A stretch of 64,000 nt of DNA from Streptomyces hyderabadensis (GCF_020404845.1 NZ_JAIOJZ010000021.1:1-64000); one strand, 5' to 3'; positions 48,198 through 57,426 are shown, counted from the first letter of the stretch. Translations and numbers: made by a program. The notes: generated by a model from the sequence alone, not told the origin.

Positions 48198-49211
48198 ATG
48201 GTCACCCTCGCCGAGGTCGCCCAGCACGCCGGAGTCTCGGCGAGCACGGTGAGCTATGTCCTCAGCGGCAAGCGGTCCATCTCCACCACCACCCGGCAAC
48301 GGGTCGAGGAGAGCATCCGGAAGCTCGGTTACCACCCGAACGCCGGCGCCCGCGCACTGGCCAGCAGCAGGTCGAACATCATCGCCCTCATGATCCCGCT
48401 GCGCACCGACATGTACGTGCCCGTGATGATGGAGATCGCCATCGCGGTCGCGGCCGGCGCGCGCACCCACGGGTACGACATCCTGCTGCTCACCGGCGAG
48501 GAGGGCCCCGACGCGGTGCGCCGGGTCACCGGCAGCGGACTCGCCGACGCGATGATCCTCATGGACGTCGAACTCGACGACGAGCGGCTCCCCCTGCTGC
48601 GCGCCACCGACCAGCCGTCCGTCCTCATCGGACTCCCCGCCGACACCGAGGGCCTCACCTGCGTCGACTTGGACTTCCGGGCGACCGGCGCGCTCTGCGT
48701 GGAGCACCTGGCGGGGCTGGGCCACCGTGACATCGCGGTCATCGGCGAGGCCGCCGCCGTCTACGAGCGGCACACCGGCTTCGCCGAGCGCACCCTCGAC
48801 GGTCTGCGCACCCGGGCCCGGGAGCTGGGGCTGCGGCTGCTGCACCGGCCCTGCGAGGGCGGGTACGACACGATGGCCGCGACGCTGGCCCGGGTCTTCG
48901 ACGAACGTCCGGACACCACGGGGTTCGTCGTCCAGAACGAGGCGGCCGTCGAGCCGCTGCTCGCTCTGCTGCGCCAGCAGGGCCGGGCCGTGCCGGAGGA
49001 CGTGTCGGTGGTCGCCGTCTGCCCCGAGCAGGTCGCGACCCAGGCCTCGGTGCGGCTCACCTCGGTCGCGGTGCCCGCGCAGGAGATGGGCCGGCGGGCC
49101 GTGGAACAGCTGGTCGCCAAGCTCGACGGCCGCGGCAGCGACGAGGTCGTGCTGCTCGCGCCCGAGCTGACGGTGCGGGCCAGCTCGGGACCGGCGCCCG
49201 TCGGGCCGTAG
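48198..49211 (+). CDS. LacI-family transcriptional regulator of the glycoside locus
   Basis: The 337-residue repressor has the N-terminal HTH/hinge VTLAEVAQHAGVSASTVSYV and the periplasmic-binding-fold sensor domain (about 60-330) that would bind a sugar effector. The ATG at 48198 follows GGAGAG. The frame is open far upstream, but that part is antisense to the dehydrogenase gene. It converges on the GH95 gene. Operator copies before its own gene, the transporter operon and the GH3 gene define its likely regulon and indicate autoregulation. The effector is presumably a product of the imported oligosaccharide. Confidence 0.92.
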   Translation: MVTLAEVAQHAGVSASTVSYVLSGKRSISTTTRQRVEESIRKLGYHPNAGARALASSRSNIIALMIPLRTDMYVPVMMEIAIAVAAGARTHGYDILLLTGEEGPDAVRRVTGSGLADAMILMDVELDDERLPLLRATDQPSVLIGLPADTEGLTCVDLDFRATGALCVEHLAGLGHRDIAVIGEAAAVYERHTGFAERTLDGLRTRARELGLRLLHRPCEGGYDTMAATLARVFDERPDTTGFVVQNEAAVEPLLALLRQQGRAVPEDVSVVAVCPEQVATQASVRLTSVAVPAQEMGRRAVEQLVAKLDGRGSDEVVLLAPELTVRASSGPAPVGP

Positions 49212-49220
49212 GCCCCTGGC

Positions 49221-51464
49221 TCACCGCGCCCCGACGCCGATCACGTGGTCCTTCCCGGCGGTGAGGTCGAGTCGTTCCGCCCCGGAGGGGGTCCTGAGTT
49301 CGATGCGCAGGGTGCGGTCCGGGCGCAGGACGGCCGTCGCGCTGCCGTCGGGCCTCCAGGTGAGGTCGAGCGCGGCCCCGAAGCGGGTGCGTACGCCCCG
49401 CAGCGCGCCCCGCGGGCAGGAGGCGGGGAGGGCGGGCAGCAGGACCAGCCGGCCGGGGGTGGACTGCACGAGCATCTCGATGAGCACCGCGGGCAGGGCG
49501 TGCGCCGCGTCCGCGTTGTAGACGTCGCGGCCGGGGTAGTGGGCGCTCATCAGCGACGCGTGGAAGTAGTCGCCGCCGAGCACCTGGTCCAGGGCGTGCG
49601 CGACCCCGGCTCCGTGCCGGAGGCGGGCCGCGACCAGGGCGTGGTGCAGGTGGCCGTGGGCGGAGTCGTTCTCGGCGCCGCGCAGTTCGAGGGCGCGGCG
49701 GGCGGCTTCGGCGAGGCCGGGGGTGTCGTACGGATTGATCTCGTCCAGCGGCCAGACGCCGTAGAGGTGGCTGAGGTGGCGGTGGTCGTAGGTGTCCGCC
49801 AGGCCGGGCCACGCCCACTCGGCGAGCGCGCCGTCCGCGTTGACCCGGTGCGGAGGCAGGCGCTCGGCGAGGGCGCGCCGGCGGTCGGCGTGCTCGGGGT
49901 CGCGGTCGGCGGCGGCGCGCAGGGCGTGCCGGGCGGCGGACAGGTCCATCGCCGCGTTCAGGGTGCCCCAGCTCGCGTTCGCGGGGCGGTTCTCGGGCGA
50001 GTAGGAGGGGACGACGACCAGGTGGCCGTCCTCGTCGGTGCGCCGGAGGAAGTCCTCGTAGAACAGGGCGACTTCGGCCAGCGCGGCGGTGGTGCGCGGG
50101 TCGGGGGTGCCGTACGTCTCGTCGTGGTCGAGGAGGGGCTTGAGCAGCCAGTCGGCGCCCGCGGTCCACAGGTGCAGCGGGTACTCACGGCTGAAGTGGT
50201 ACGTGTGGCCGCACTCGCCGTCGGTGTGGGAGGGCGCGACCGCGCCGCGGGTGCCGAAGATCTCGCGGGCGTTGTCCCGCCAGTCCGGGAGCTGGCGGTG
50301 CACCAGGGCGGCGTGGGCCTCGGTGACCTCGGGGAGGGCGGCGGCCGCGGCGGAGGCGGTCTGGAGGTTGAGGTTGGCGTTGGTGGTGAAGGCGCCGGAC
50401 CAGGCGGTGTTCCAGTCGCCGGTCCACAGGCCGGTGAGGCGGGGCGGGAGCAGGCCGCTGGCCGACAGCAGGTGGTAGCGGCCGGCGGCGAAGAGCCGTT
50501 CCAGCAGGGCGGGGCCGCCGGCCCTGGCGAGCAGTGCCGAACCCGGCAGGGCGCGTTCGGCGGGGTCGGCGGCGAGGTCGAGGGTGACGCGGTCGTAGGC
50601 GGTGCGGTGGTGGTCCAGGTGCCGGGCGAGGAGGTCGTCGTACGGGGCCGTGCCGGAGGGGGTGTCCAGCAGGGCGCGCAGGGCGCGGCTCTCGGCGACC
50701 GTGTCCAGCTCGCCGGTGTGGCGGTGCACCCGGGTCAGCAGCAGCACCTCGGTGGCGCCCTCGACCAGGACGCCCGGCGGGACCAGCTTCACGGTGCCGC
50801 CGGTGACGGCGGCGAGGGTGACGCCGGTGTAGGCGAGGTCGCTGCCGGGATAGCGGGCGCGCAGGGTGAGCAGGGCGCCCTCGGGGGTGAGGACGGTGCC
50901 GTGGCCGACGCCGAGCCCGGCGGGGGCGCCCGGGAGCCGGGGGTCGAGGGACAGGTCGAGGGTGAGGTGCGGGGCGGTGACGTGCTGGACGATCACGTCG
51001 TCGGCGCGGGAGACGAAGACGCGGCTGGTCCAGCCGGCGCGGGTGGCCGTGGTCTCGCCGGTGGTGAAGTCGACGGCGCGGCGGTAGGGGGCACGGGAGT
51101 CGTGGATGTCCCGGATGCCGCGGGTGTCCTCGGCCGGTGGCCGGTTCAGGCGCAGTTGGAAGGCCGGGTGGAAGGGGCGTACCCACTGCAGCGGGCGGCC
51201 GTCGGTGAAGTTCTCGGCGGCGGCGGTGTCGCCGGCCAGCAGCCGGTCCTGGAGGGCGAGGAGCGCGGCGGCGAGCGCGGGCGGGCGGCGGTGTCCGTCG
51301 TCACCGTCGGGGCGGACCAGGGTGTGGTGGGTGACGATCACCCGGTCGGCGTCGGGATCGCCGAACACCAGCGCGCCGTGGTGGCCGTTGCCGCTCAGGA
51401 AGGCGTCCTCCCAGCGGGTGGCGGGCTCCGGCTCCCAGGTGCCGTGCACGGGCGGGCCGCTCAT
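49221..51464 (-). CDS. GH95-family glycoside hydrolase (alpha-L-fucosidase/galactosidase type)
   Basis: The 747-residue enzyme starts at the ATG at 51464 in an ATGA overlap with the GH42 stop. GH95 features are the N-terminal WEDAFLSGNGHHGALVFGD, then GLWTGDWNTAWSGAFTTNAN with the catalytic-region Asn residues, the SPEN motif in VPSYSPENRPANAS (general acid Glu), and a late Asp in VYNADAAHALPAVLIEML. The family removes alpha-1,2-fucose or alpha-L-galactose and some arabinosyl residues by inversion. There is no signal peptide, so it acts on imported oligosaccharides. It is the last gene of the transporter-glycosidase operon. Confidence 0.88.
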   Translation of the reverse strand: MSGPPVHGTWEPEPATRWEDAFLSGNGHHGALVFGDPDADRVIVTHHTLVRPDGDDGHRRPPALAAALLALQDRLLAGDTAAAENFTDGRPLQWVRPFHPAFQLRLNRPPAEDTRGIRDIHDSRAPYRRAVDFTTGETTATRAGWTSRVFVSRADDVIVQHVTAPHLTLDLSLDPRLPGAPAGLGVGHGTVLTPEGALLTLRARYPGSDLAYTGVTLAAVTGGTVKLVPPGVLVEGATEVLLLTRVHRHTGELDTVAESRALRALLDTPSGTAPYDDLLARHLDHHRTAYDRVTLDLAADPAERALPGSALLARAGGPALLERLFAAGRYHLLSASGLLPPRLTGLWTGDWNTAWSGAFTTNANLNLQTASAAAAALPEVTEAHAALVHRQLPDWRDNAREIFGTRGAVAPSHTDGECGHTYHFSREYPLHLWTAGADWLLKPLLDHDETYGTPDPRTTAALAEVALFYEDFLRRTDEDGHLVVVPSYSPENRPANASWGTLNAAMDLSAARHALRAAADRDPEHADRRRALAERLPPHRVNADGALAEWAWPGLADTYDHRHLSHLYGVWPLDEINPYDTPGLAEAARRALELRGAENDSAHGHLHHALVAARLRHGAGVAHALDQVLGGDYFHASLMSAHYPGRDVYNADAAHALPAVLIEMLVQSTPGRLVLLPALPASCPRGALRGVRTRFGAALDLTWRPDGSATAVLRPDRTLRIELRTPSGAERLDLTAGKDHVIGVGAR

Positions 51465-53443
51465 GGGGCCGGCTCCGGGTCCCGCAGCACGGCCACGCCG
51501 TAGCGGCCCAGGGTGACGCGGTCGGTGACGACGGCGTCGGTCAGCAGCTCGCGGTGGGTGCCGGGGACGTCCACGGTGACCGGGTCGCGGCCGTGGTGGA
51601 GCAGGAACAGCAGGTCGCCCCGGCGGACCGCCTCGACCTCGGCGGGGAGGGCGTCGAGCACCGGGCGGGCGCCCGCGTCGGCGGCGATCCGGGCGAGGAG
51701 GTCGCGCAGCGCGTCCGGCTCGGGCAGGGTCGACAGGTACCAGGCGCCGCCCTTGCGGAGGACGGCCGGGAGTCCGTCCAGTTCGCCGCCCTTGTAGGGG
51801 ATCGTCTCGGACGCGGTGCCGTCGGGTTCGATCTCCTCCGACCAGAGGGTGCCGCGGAAGCCGTCGCAGTCGGCGCTCTCCCCGGCGTCCAGGGGCCACC
51901 ACTCGTGCAGGGTGCGGATGCCGAACAGCTCGCGCAGCCGGGCGTCCATGCCGCCGGGCCGGACGCGGTCGTCCGGGTCGGCGACGCCGGTGAGGAAGCC
52001 GCAGACGAGGGTGCCGCCGCGGCGGACGTGGGCGAGGAGGTTGTCGACCGCCGCGTCGGTGAGGGCGTAGAGCTGGGGCACGACGACGACCCGGTACGGG
52101 GTGAGGTCGTCCTCGGGGCGGGCGAAGTCGGTGGTGAGGTGGGCCCGCCACAGCGCGCAGTGCCAGGTGCGCAGGACGTCCGCGTGGTCGACGCGGGCGG
52201 AGGGGCGGGCCTCCTGGTCGGCGGCCCACCAGGCGTGCCAGTCGTGCAGGACGGCGATGTCGGCGCTGATCGTGCCACCGGCCGCGTACGGGCCGAGCCG
52301 CGCGAGGTCGGCGCCGAGCCGGACGACCTCCTGGTAGGTGCGCCCCTGCTCCCCCGCGTGGCTGACCATGCCGGAGTGGAACTTCTCGGCGCCCTGCCGT
52401 GACTGGCGCCACTGGAAGTAGCAGACGGCGTCGGCGCCGCGGGCCACCGCCTGGAGCGACCAGAGGCGGTTGAGGCCGCGCGGTTTGGGGTGGTTCACAC
52501 CGCGCCAGTTGACGGGTCCGGCCGCCTGTTCCATGAGCATCCACGGGCCGCGCGCCTGCGAGCGGGTCATGTCCTGGACCAGGGCGCCTTCCTGGGCGCC
52601 GTACGGGTCGCGCGGGTCGGGGTAGAGGTCGACGGAGACGACGTCCTCCTCCTCGGCCCAGCGCCAGGCGTCCTGGCCGGACCACAGCGGCATGAAGTTG
52701 GTGGTGACCGGGATGTGCGGGGTGTGGCGGCGGACGATGTCGCGCTCGGCGGTGTAGCACTCCAGGAGCATGTCGGAGGTGAAGCGCCGGAAGTCCAGGA
52801 CCTGGGTGGGGTTCCTCAGGTAGTGGGCGCGGCGGGGCGGGGCGACCTCGGCCCAGTCGCCGTAGCCCTGGCTCCAGAAGGCGGTGCCCCAGGCGGTGTT
52901 GAGGGCGTCGAGGGAGCCGTAGCGGTCCTGGAGCCAGCGGCGGAAGCGGGTGGCGGCCTCGTCGCCGTGGTCGTAGGTGCAGTACTCGTTGTTGATGTGC
53001 CACAGGGTGAGCGCGGGATGGGACCCGTACCGCGCGGCCAGGGCCTCGGTGATGGCGGCGGCGTGCCGGCGGTAGACGGTGCTGGAGTGCGAGAAGTGCT
53101 GCCGGCCGCCCCACCACTCGGTGCGGCCGTCCGAGTCCCGGGGCAGGGTGTCGGGGTGCAGGTGGCCCAGCCAGGGCGGGGGCGAGGCGGTGGGGGTGGC
53201 GAGGACGACGCCGATGCCGGCCTCGTGCAGCAGGTCCATGAGCCGGTCCAGCCAGGCGAAGTCGTGGACGCCGGGGCGTGGTTCGAGCCTGGCCCAGGAG
53301 AAGACGCCGAGGGTGACGGAGTTGACGCCCGCGGCCTTCATCAGGCGTATGTCCTCGGGCCAGGTCTCCTCGGGCCACTGCTCCGGGTTGTAGTCGCCGC
53401 CGTACAGGATGCGCCCGCGGGTGGCGTCGGACAGGTCCGGCAT
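51461..53443 (-). CDS. GH42 beta-galactosidase
   Basis: This is a 660-residue GH42 enzyme. The TIM barrel starts at YGGDYNPEQWPEETW. The acid/base Glu153 is in LWHINNEY and the nucleophile Glu305 in MLMEQAAGP. The trimerisation and C-terminal beta domains follow. GH42 enzymes hydrolyse beta-galactosides and sometimes alpha-L-arabinopyranosides. There is no signal peptide. The start codon shares one base with the stop of the upstream permease, so the operon is tightly coupled. Confidence 0.95.
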   Translation of the reverse strand: MPDLSDATRGRILYGGDYNPEQWPEETWPEDIRLMKAAGVNSVTLGVFSWARLEPRPGVHDFAWLDRLMDLLHEAGIGVVLATPTASPPPWLGHLHPDTLPRDSDGRTEWWGGRQHFSHSSTVYRRHAAAITEALAARYGSHPALTLWHINNEYCTYDHGDEAATRFRRWLQDRYGSLDALNTAWGTAFWSQGYGDWAEVAPPRRAHYLRNPTQVLDFRRFTSDMLLECYTAERDIVRRHTPHIPVTTNFMPLWSGQDAWRWAEEEDVVSVDLYPDPRDPYGAQEGALVQDMTRSQARGPWMLMEQAAGPVNWRGVNHPKPRGLNRLWSLQAVARGADAVCYFQWRQSRQGAEKFHSGMVSHAGEQGRTYQEVVRLGADLARLGPYAAGGTISADIAVLHDWHAWWAADQEARPSARVDHADVLRTWHCALWRAHLTTDFARPEDDLTPYRVVVVPQLYALTDAAVDNLLAHVRRGGTLVCGFLTGVADPDDRVRPGGMDARLRELFGIRTLHEWWPLDAGESADCDGFRGTLWSEEIEPDGTASETIPYKGGELDGLPAVLRKGGAWYLSTLPEPDALRDLLARIAADAGARPVLDALPAEVEAVRRGDLLFLLHHGRDPVTVDVPGTHRELLTDAVVTDRVTLGRYGVAVLRDPEPAP

Positions 53444-54414
53444 CAGCCCTTCACCGCCCCGGTGAGCATGCCCTTCTTGAAGTGGCGCTGGACGAAGGGC
53501 GACAGTACGGCGACCGGCAGCAGGGCCATGACCATCACGGCCATCTGGACGGCCAGGCCGGACAGTTCACCGGTCTTGATCGCCTGGCCGAGGCCGACCG
53601 GTGCCTCCTGCTTCTGCACCAGCTGGATCATGACGTTCTGCAGGGGCAGCATGTCCTGGTCGTTCAGGTACAGGGAGGCGTTGAACCAGGCGCTCCAGTA
53701 GCCGACGGCGTAGAACAGCGTGATCACCGCGACGACGGCACGGGACAGCGGCAGGACGATCTGCCACAGGATGCGCAGGTCCCCGGCGCCGTCGATGCGG
53801 GCGCTGTCGATCAGTTCCTGGGAGATGCCCATGAAGAAGCCGCGCAGCACCAGGATGTTGAAGACGCTGATCGCGCTCGGCAGGATCAGCGCGAGGTAGC
53901 TGTCGGTCAGGCCCAGGGACTGCACCAGCAGGTAGGTGGGGATGAGACCGGCGCTGAAGAACATCGTGGCGAGCAGCACCATGAGGATCCAGCGGTGGCC
54001 CAGCGAGCCGCTGCGGGAGAGTCCGTAGGCGCACAGCACGGACACCGCCATGGAGAACAGGGTGCCGACGAGCGTGACGCCGATGCTGACGAGCGCGGCG
54101 CGGGTGACCTGGCCGCCGCTGAGCAGCTCCTGGTAGGCGACGAAGGTGATGTCCTTGGGGATCATCACCAGGCCGCCGGCCTCGTCGATGGACCTGCGGC
54201 TGGAGAGGCTGGTGACGACGACGATCCACAGCGGGAACAGGATGCCCAGGCAGGCCAGGAGCAGGACCAGCCCCTTGCCGGCGAGTCCGGCCCGGCTGGG
54301 CTTCTCCTCCCACACGGGGCGGGGCGGGGCCACCCACGGCCGGGGCCGGCGCGCGGGCGGGCCGCTCACCACGGCCGGTTCCCGTACGGCCGTCGCTTCG
54401 GGTACGGCGGTCAC
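53443..54414 (-). CDS. Carbohydrate ABC importer permease (LplC/YtcP type)
   Basis: This 323-residue permease starts at the GTG at 54414, in a GTGA overlap with the upstream permease. After a Pro-rich cytosolic N-terminus there are six helices. The family landmarks are the first-helix region FPLWIVVVTSLSS, AYGLSR, and the EAA loop ELIDSARIDGAGDLRILWQIVLP. This type pairs with LplB/YteP permeases and large lipoproteins and imports complex oligosaccharides. No ATPase gene is present nearby, so a shared MsiK-like ATPase encoded elsewhere is likely. Confidence 0.92.
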   Translation of the reverse strand: MTAVPEATAVREPAVVSGPPARRPRPWVAPPRPVWEEKPSRAGLAGKGLVLLLACLGILFPLWIVVVTSLSSRRSIDEAGGLVMIPKDITFVAYQELLSGGQVTRAALVSIGVTLVGTLFSMAVSVLCAYGLSRSGSLGHRWILMVLLATMFFSAGLIPTYLLVQSLGLTDSYLALILPSAISVFNILVLRGFFMGISQELIDSARIDGAGDLRILWQIVLPLSRAVVAVITLFYAVGYWSAWFNASLYLNDQDMLPLQNVMIQLVQKQEAPVGLGQAIKTGELSGLAVQMAVMVMALLPVAVLSPFVQRHFKKGMLTGAVKG

Positions 54415-55448
54415 TTCTTGTACACCCCCTGCTCGCCCATGAGGTGGGCGACCTTGTTGGCCACCAGCACCAGGCCGAGGCTGATGACGCCCTTGACGAG
54501 TCCCGCGGCGGCCGCGTAGCCGAAGTCCTGGTTGCGTACGCCGTTCCACCACACGAAGGTGTCGAGGACCTCGGCGGCGCCCGGTCCGACGGCGTCGCGT
54601 TGCAGCAGGATCTGTTCGAAGCCGACGGTCAGGGCGTCGCCGACGCGCAGCACCAGCAGCAGGGCGATCACCGGGCGCAGCGCGGGCAGCGTGACGTGCC
54701 ACATGCGGCGCCAGCGGTTGGCGCCGTCCATCGCGGCGGCCTCGTACAGGTCGGGGCTGACCGAGGCTAGGGCGGCGAGGAAGACGATGATCCCCCAGCC
54801 GGCGTCCTTCCACACGCTCTGCGCGGTGACCAGGAACTTGAAGGTGTCCGGGTCGGTCATGACGCTGAGCCCGTCGTACCCGTGGTCGCGCAGCAGCTGG
54901 GACAGCAGTCCGGCGCCGCCGAGCAGCTGCTGGAAGACGGCGATGACCAGCACCCAGGAGAAGAAGTGCGGCAGGTAGAGGACGGCCTGCGCGATCGCCC
55001 GCACCCGGGGCCTGACCACGCTGTTGATGAGCAGCGCGAGGGCGATGGGGATCGGGAAGTACAGCACGAGCTGGAGCACGAAGAGCACGAGTGTGTTGCG
55101 CACCGAGTTCCAGAAGGCGGAGTCCTCGAAGATCCGCTGGAAGTTCTCCAGGCCCACCCAGGGGCTGTGCAGGATGGAGACGACCCCGTTGTCACTGAGG
55201 TACGGGTCGTACTCCTGGAAGGCGACGACGTTGCCGAGGATCGGCACGTAGTTGAAGAGCAGCACCAGCAGCACGGCCGGCAGTGTCATCAGCAGCAGCA
55301 CGCGGTCGCGCCGGAACCGCAGCCGCAGGCTCAGCTTTCCCGGCCGCCGTTTTCCCCCGCGGGGGCCGGCGGCGTCGCCGGACGCCGCCGGGGTCTTCTT
55401 CGTCGTATCGGCCTCGGCCCTGGTCCGAGGCACCGTGCTGTGGGACAC
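54411..55448 (-). CDS. Carbohydrate ABC importer permease (LplB/YteP type)
   Basis: This is a 345-residue permease with six helices. The first-helix region has LLLMTLPAVLLVLLFNYVPI, and the EAA loop is DLYEAAAMDGANRWRRMWHVTLPA. The N-terminal 40 residues are Lys/Arg/Pro-rich and cytosolic. The ATG at 55448 lies 27 bases after the binding-protein stop. It forms a heterodimer with the following permease. Confidence 0.92.
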   Translation of the reverse strand: MSHSTVPRTRAEADTTKKTPAASGDAAGPRGGKRRPGKLSLRLRFRRDRVLLLMTLPAVLLVLLFNYVPILGNVVAFQEYDPYLSDNGVVSILHSPWVGLENFQRIFEDSAFWNSVRNTLVLFVLQLVLYFPIPIALALLINSVVRPRVRAIAQAVLYLPHFFSWVLVIAVFQQLLGGAGLLSQLLRDHGYDGLSVMTDPDTFKFLVTAQSVWKDAGWGIIVFLAALASVSPDLYEAAAMDGANRWRRMWHVTLPALRPVIALLLVLRVGDALTVGFEQILLQRDAVGPGAAEVLDTFVWWNGVRNQDFGYAAAAGLVKGVISLGLVLVANKVAHLMGEQGVYKK

Positions 55449-55475
55449 GGTGGTTCTCCTTGCCTCGGTACCCGG

Positions 55476-57161
55476 TCAGCCGGCCGCCGGACCGTTCTCG
55501 TCGAGGATCTTCTGGTACCAGTCGCGCAGCTTGTCCCCGCCCTTGCTCTTCCAGTCGGAGACGGCCTGCTGCATGTCGCCGATCTTCTTGCGGCCGCGGA
55601 CGATGTCGTCCTCCAGCTGCTCGAAGTCGTTGGAGAGGTTGGTCCAGCGGGCGGGCTCGACGATCTGCATGCCGTAGAACGTGGGCTTCTTGGTGACGGC
55701 GCCCGTCCGCTGCTGCCACTCGACCTGCCCCTTGGCGACCTCGGGGAAGTCGGGGTGGGCGATGGTCGCCGCGGGGCTCGCCACCATCACGTAGGCGTTC
55801 ATCACGTCGATGTTGCCCTGGTCGGTCTTGGTGGGCACGCCGTCCTTGACGGTGTAGTGGGTGCCCTCGACGCCGTAGTTGGTGGCCATGTACTCCTTGG
55901 TCCCGTACGGCGCCGCGGTGACGTTGGCGACGGCCAGCACGTCGCGGATCACGGACTTGGACGCCTTCTTGTTGACGAAGGCGAAGATGGTCGCCGGGTT
56001 CTGGGCCCACAGGGTGGGGTCGCCGCCGTCGTGCCCGAAGAAGTCCATGCCCCAGATCTTGAACTCGGGGTTCTGGGTGGCCTGTTCGGCGGTACGGCTC
56101 CACCACTGGGAGATGTCCTGGTTGTAGACGAGGAACTCGCCGGCGGCGAACTTGGGTCCGGGGTCGGCGGCGTTGGACTTGCCGAGCTTGGCGTCGGGGT
56201 GCACGACCCCGGCGGCGAACAGCTTGCGCGTCCATTCCAGCGCCTCGAGGTACTCGTCCGTCTCGGCGCGGTAGACCAGCTTGCCGTCGACCTGGTTCCA
56301 GCCGAGCGACTTCTCGTTGCCGGAGAGCACACCGAAGGCGTTGAAGGCGGTCCACTTCATGTCCAGGCAGGCCCAGCGCTTGGCCCTGGCGTTGGTGGCG
56401 TCCTTGGCCAGCGCCATGAACTCGTCGCAGGAGCGGGGGACTTCGTAGCCCTCCTTCTCGAAGATGTCCTGCCGGTACAGCGGCACGATGCCGGACACGT
56501 ACGAGGACGGCATCGGCAGGCCGAGCAGCTTGCCGCCGAAGATGGACCGCCGCCAGGCGTCGGTGGGGATCGCGGCGAGGTTCGGGTACTCCTTGACCGC
56601 GTCGCCGGACAGGTAGGGGCCGAGGTCGGCGAACTTGCCGATGATGGCGCTGGGTATCTTGCCGGTCATGTTCCAGCCGGGCACGACCACCACGTCCGGC
56701 ACCTCGCTGGAGGCGAGGACCGCGCCGAGCTTCTGGTCGTAGGTGTTGCCGTCCTGGTTCTGCCAGACCACGTCGACGCCGATGAGGTCGTTCATCGCCT
56801 TGTAGTAGGCGTTGTCCTCCTTGGGCGGGGACCCCCAGAACGGCGACATGATGGTGACCTCGCCGCCCTTGCCGAGCTTCTTCGGCACCGAGGTCTTCAG
56901 CTCGGCGAGGTCGAGCTTGCTGGTGAAGCCGACCGCGGAACCGTTCTTGCTGGGGATGTCGGGCGTGACGACGCCGGCCGCCACGTACGCCGGCAGCAGC
57001 TCCGCTGCCTCCTTGCCCGACGTCGTGCCGTCGCGCGAGCCTCCGTCGGATCCGCCGCAGGCGGAGAGCAGCGGCACCCCTCCCGCCACCGCCGCGGTGG
57101 CGACCGCGGTGGAGGCGAGGAAACTTCTCCGGCTGGGACCGGAGGCGGCGTTCGGCGTCAT
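55476..57161 (-). CDS. Tat-exported lipoprotein, oligosaccharide-binding (large family 1 type)
   Basis: The 561-residue binding protein starts at the ATG at 57161 (MTPNAASG) with AAGGG in front; a TTG three codons earlier is also possible. The signal has a twin-arginine motif (SRRSFLAS) and lipobox LSAC, so the folded protein is exported by Tat and lipid-anchored. Large (over 500 aa) partners of LplB/LplC-type permeases, such as LipO/YtcQ proteins, bind oligosaccharides. It is first in the operon that continues through two permeases, GH42 and GH95, and is preceded by the palindromic operator at 57270. Confidence 0.9.
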   Translation of the reverse strand: MTPNAASGPSRRSFLASTAVATAAVAGGVPLLSACGGSDGGSRDGTTSGKEAAELLPAYVAAGVVTPDIPSKNGSAVGFTSKLDLAELKTSVPKKLGKGGEVTIMSPFWGSPPKEDNAYYKAMNDLIGVDVVWQNQDGNTYDQKLGAVLASSEVPDVVVVPGWNMTGKIPSAIIGKFADLGPYLSGDAVKEYPNLAAIPTDAWRRSIFGGKLLGLPMPSSYVSGIVPLYRQDIFEKEGYEVPRSCDEFMALAKDATNARAKRWACLDMKWTAFNAFGVLSGNEKSLGWNQVDGKLVYRAETDEYLEALEWTRKLFAAGVVHPDAKLGKSNAADPGPKFAAGEFLVYNQDISQWWSRTAEQATQNPEFKIWGMDFFGHDGGDPTLWAQNPATIFAFVNKKASKSVIRDVLAVANVTAAPYGTKEYMATNYGVEGTHYTVKDGVPTKTDQGNIDVMNAYVMVASPAATIAHPDFPEVAKGQVEWQQRTGAVTKKPTFYGMQIVEPARWTNLSNDFEQLEDDIVRGRKKIGDMQQAVSDWKSKGGDKLRDWYQKILDENGPAAG

Positions 57162-57269
57162 TTGCGTCAACCCTTCGTGCCTTCGTGGCGCACCGGGACA
57201 GCCGACGGGCCGTCGGCTGCGGTGTGTCGAGGGAACTGAAATCGGCGTGTGGCGAAGTCCGTTGAAGCG

Positions 57270-57283
57270 TCGAAGCGCTTCGA
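57270..57283. promoter_or_regulatory. LacI-type operator O3, transporter operon side
   Basis: Perfect TCGAAGCGCTTCGA, 109 bases before the binding-protein ATG on the minus strand. It is identical to O1 and O4. It lies in the divergent spacer between the transporter operon and the GH3 gene. Confidence 0.85.
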
Positions 57284-57294
57284 TGTTGCAGCGA

Positions 57295-57307
57295 GGTTAA
57301 GTTAACC
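57295..57307. promoter_or_regulatory. Second palindrome in the divergent glycoside promoter region
   Basis: GGTTAAGTTAACC is a perfect 13-base palindrome in an otherwise AT-poor chromosome. It lies 11 bases from operator O3. It could be the site of a second regulator or part of the transporter promoter. Confidence 0.45.
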
Positions 57308-57349
57308 CCTCGGGGCACACAAGGGTCGCTTCCAAGATTGGTGGCCGTC

Positions 57350-57379
57350 TTGACACCCAGCCGGGACTGCACGGAGCAT
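57350..57379 (+). promoter_or_regulatory. Probable GH3 promoter overlapping the operator
   Basis: A consensus -35 TTGACA (57350-57355) is followed after 18 bases by GAGCAT (57374-57379), a weak -10. The last base of that -10 is the first base of operator O4, so bound repressor would cover the start of transcription. Confidence 0.55.
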
Positions 57380-57392
57380 CGAAGCGCTTCGA
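57379..57392. promoter_or_regulatory. LacI-type operator O4, GH3 side
   Basis: Perfect TCGAAGCGCTTCGA, 34 bases before the GH3 GTG start. It is 109 bases from O3, so one pair of operators can control both divergent units. Confidence 0.85.
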
Positions 57393-57426
57393 CGTCCTGC
57401 CCGCACCATCGCAAGGGGACCCCCAC

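Noticed and set aside
45903..49211. An 1102-residue protein ending in the LacI regulator
   Set aside because: The upstream 765 codons are antisense to the acyl-CoA dehydrogenase. The LacI HTH starts at its own ATG (48198) with a ribosome binding site.
49221..53378. A possible GH42-GH95 fusion protein of 1385 residues
   Set aside because: The N-terminal half of this frame is the wrong frame of the GH42 gene. GH95 has its own ATG overlapping the GH42 stop, so these are two proteins.
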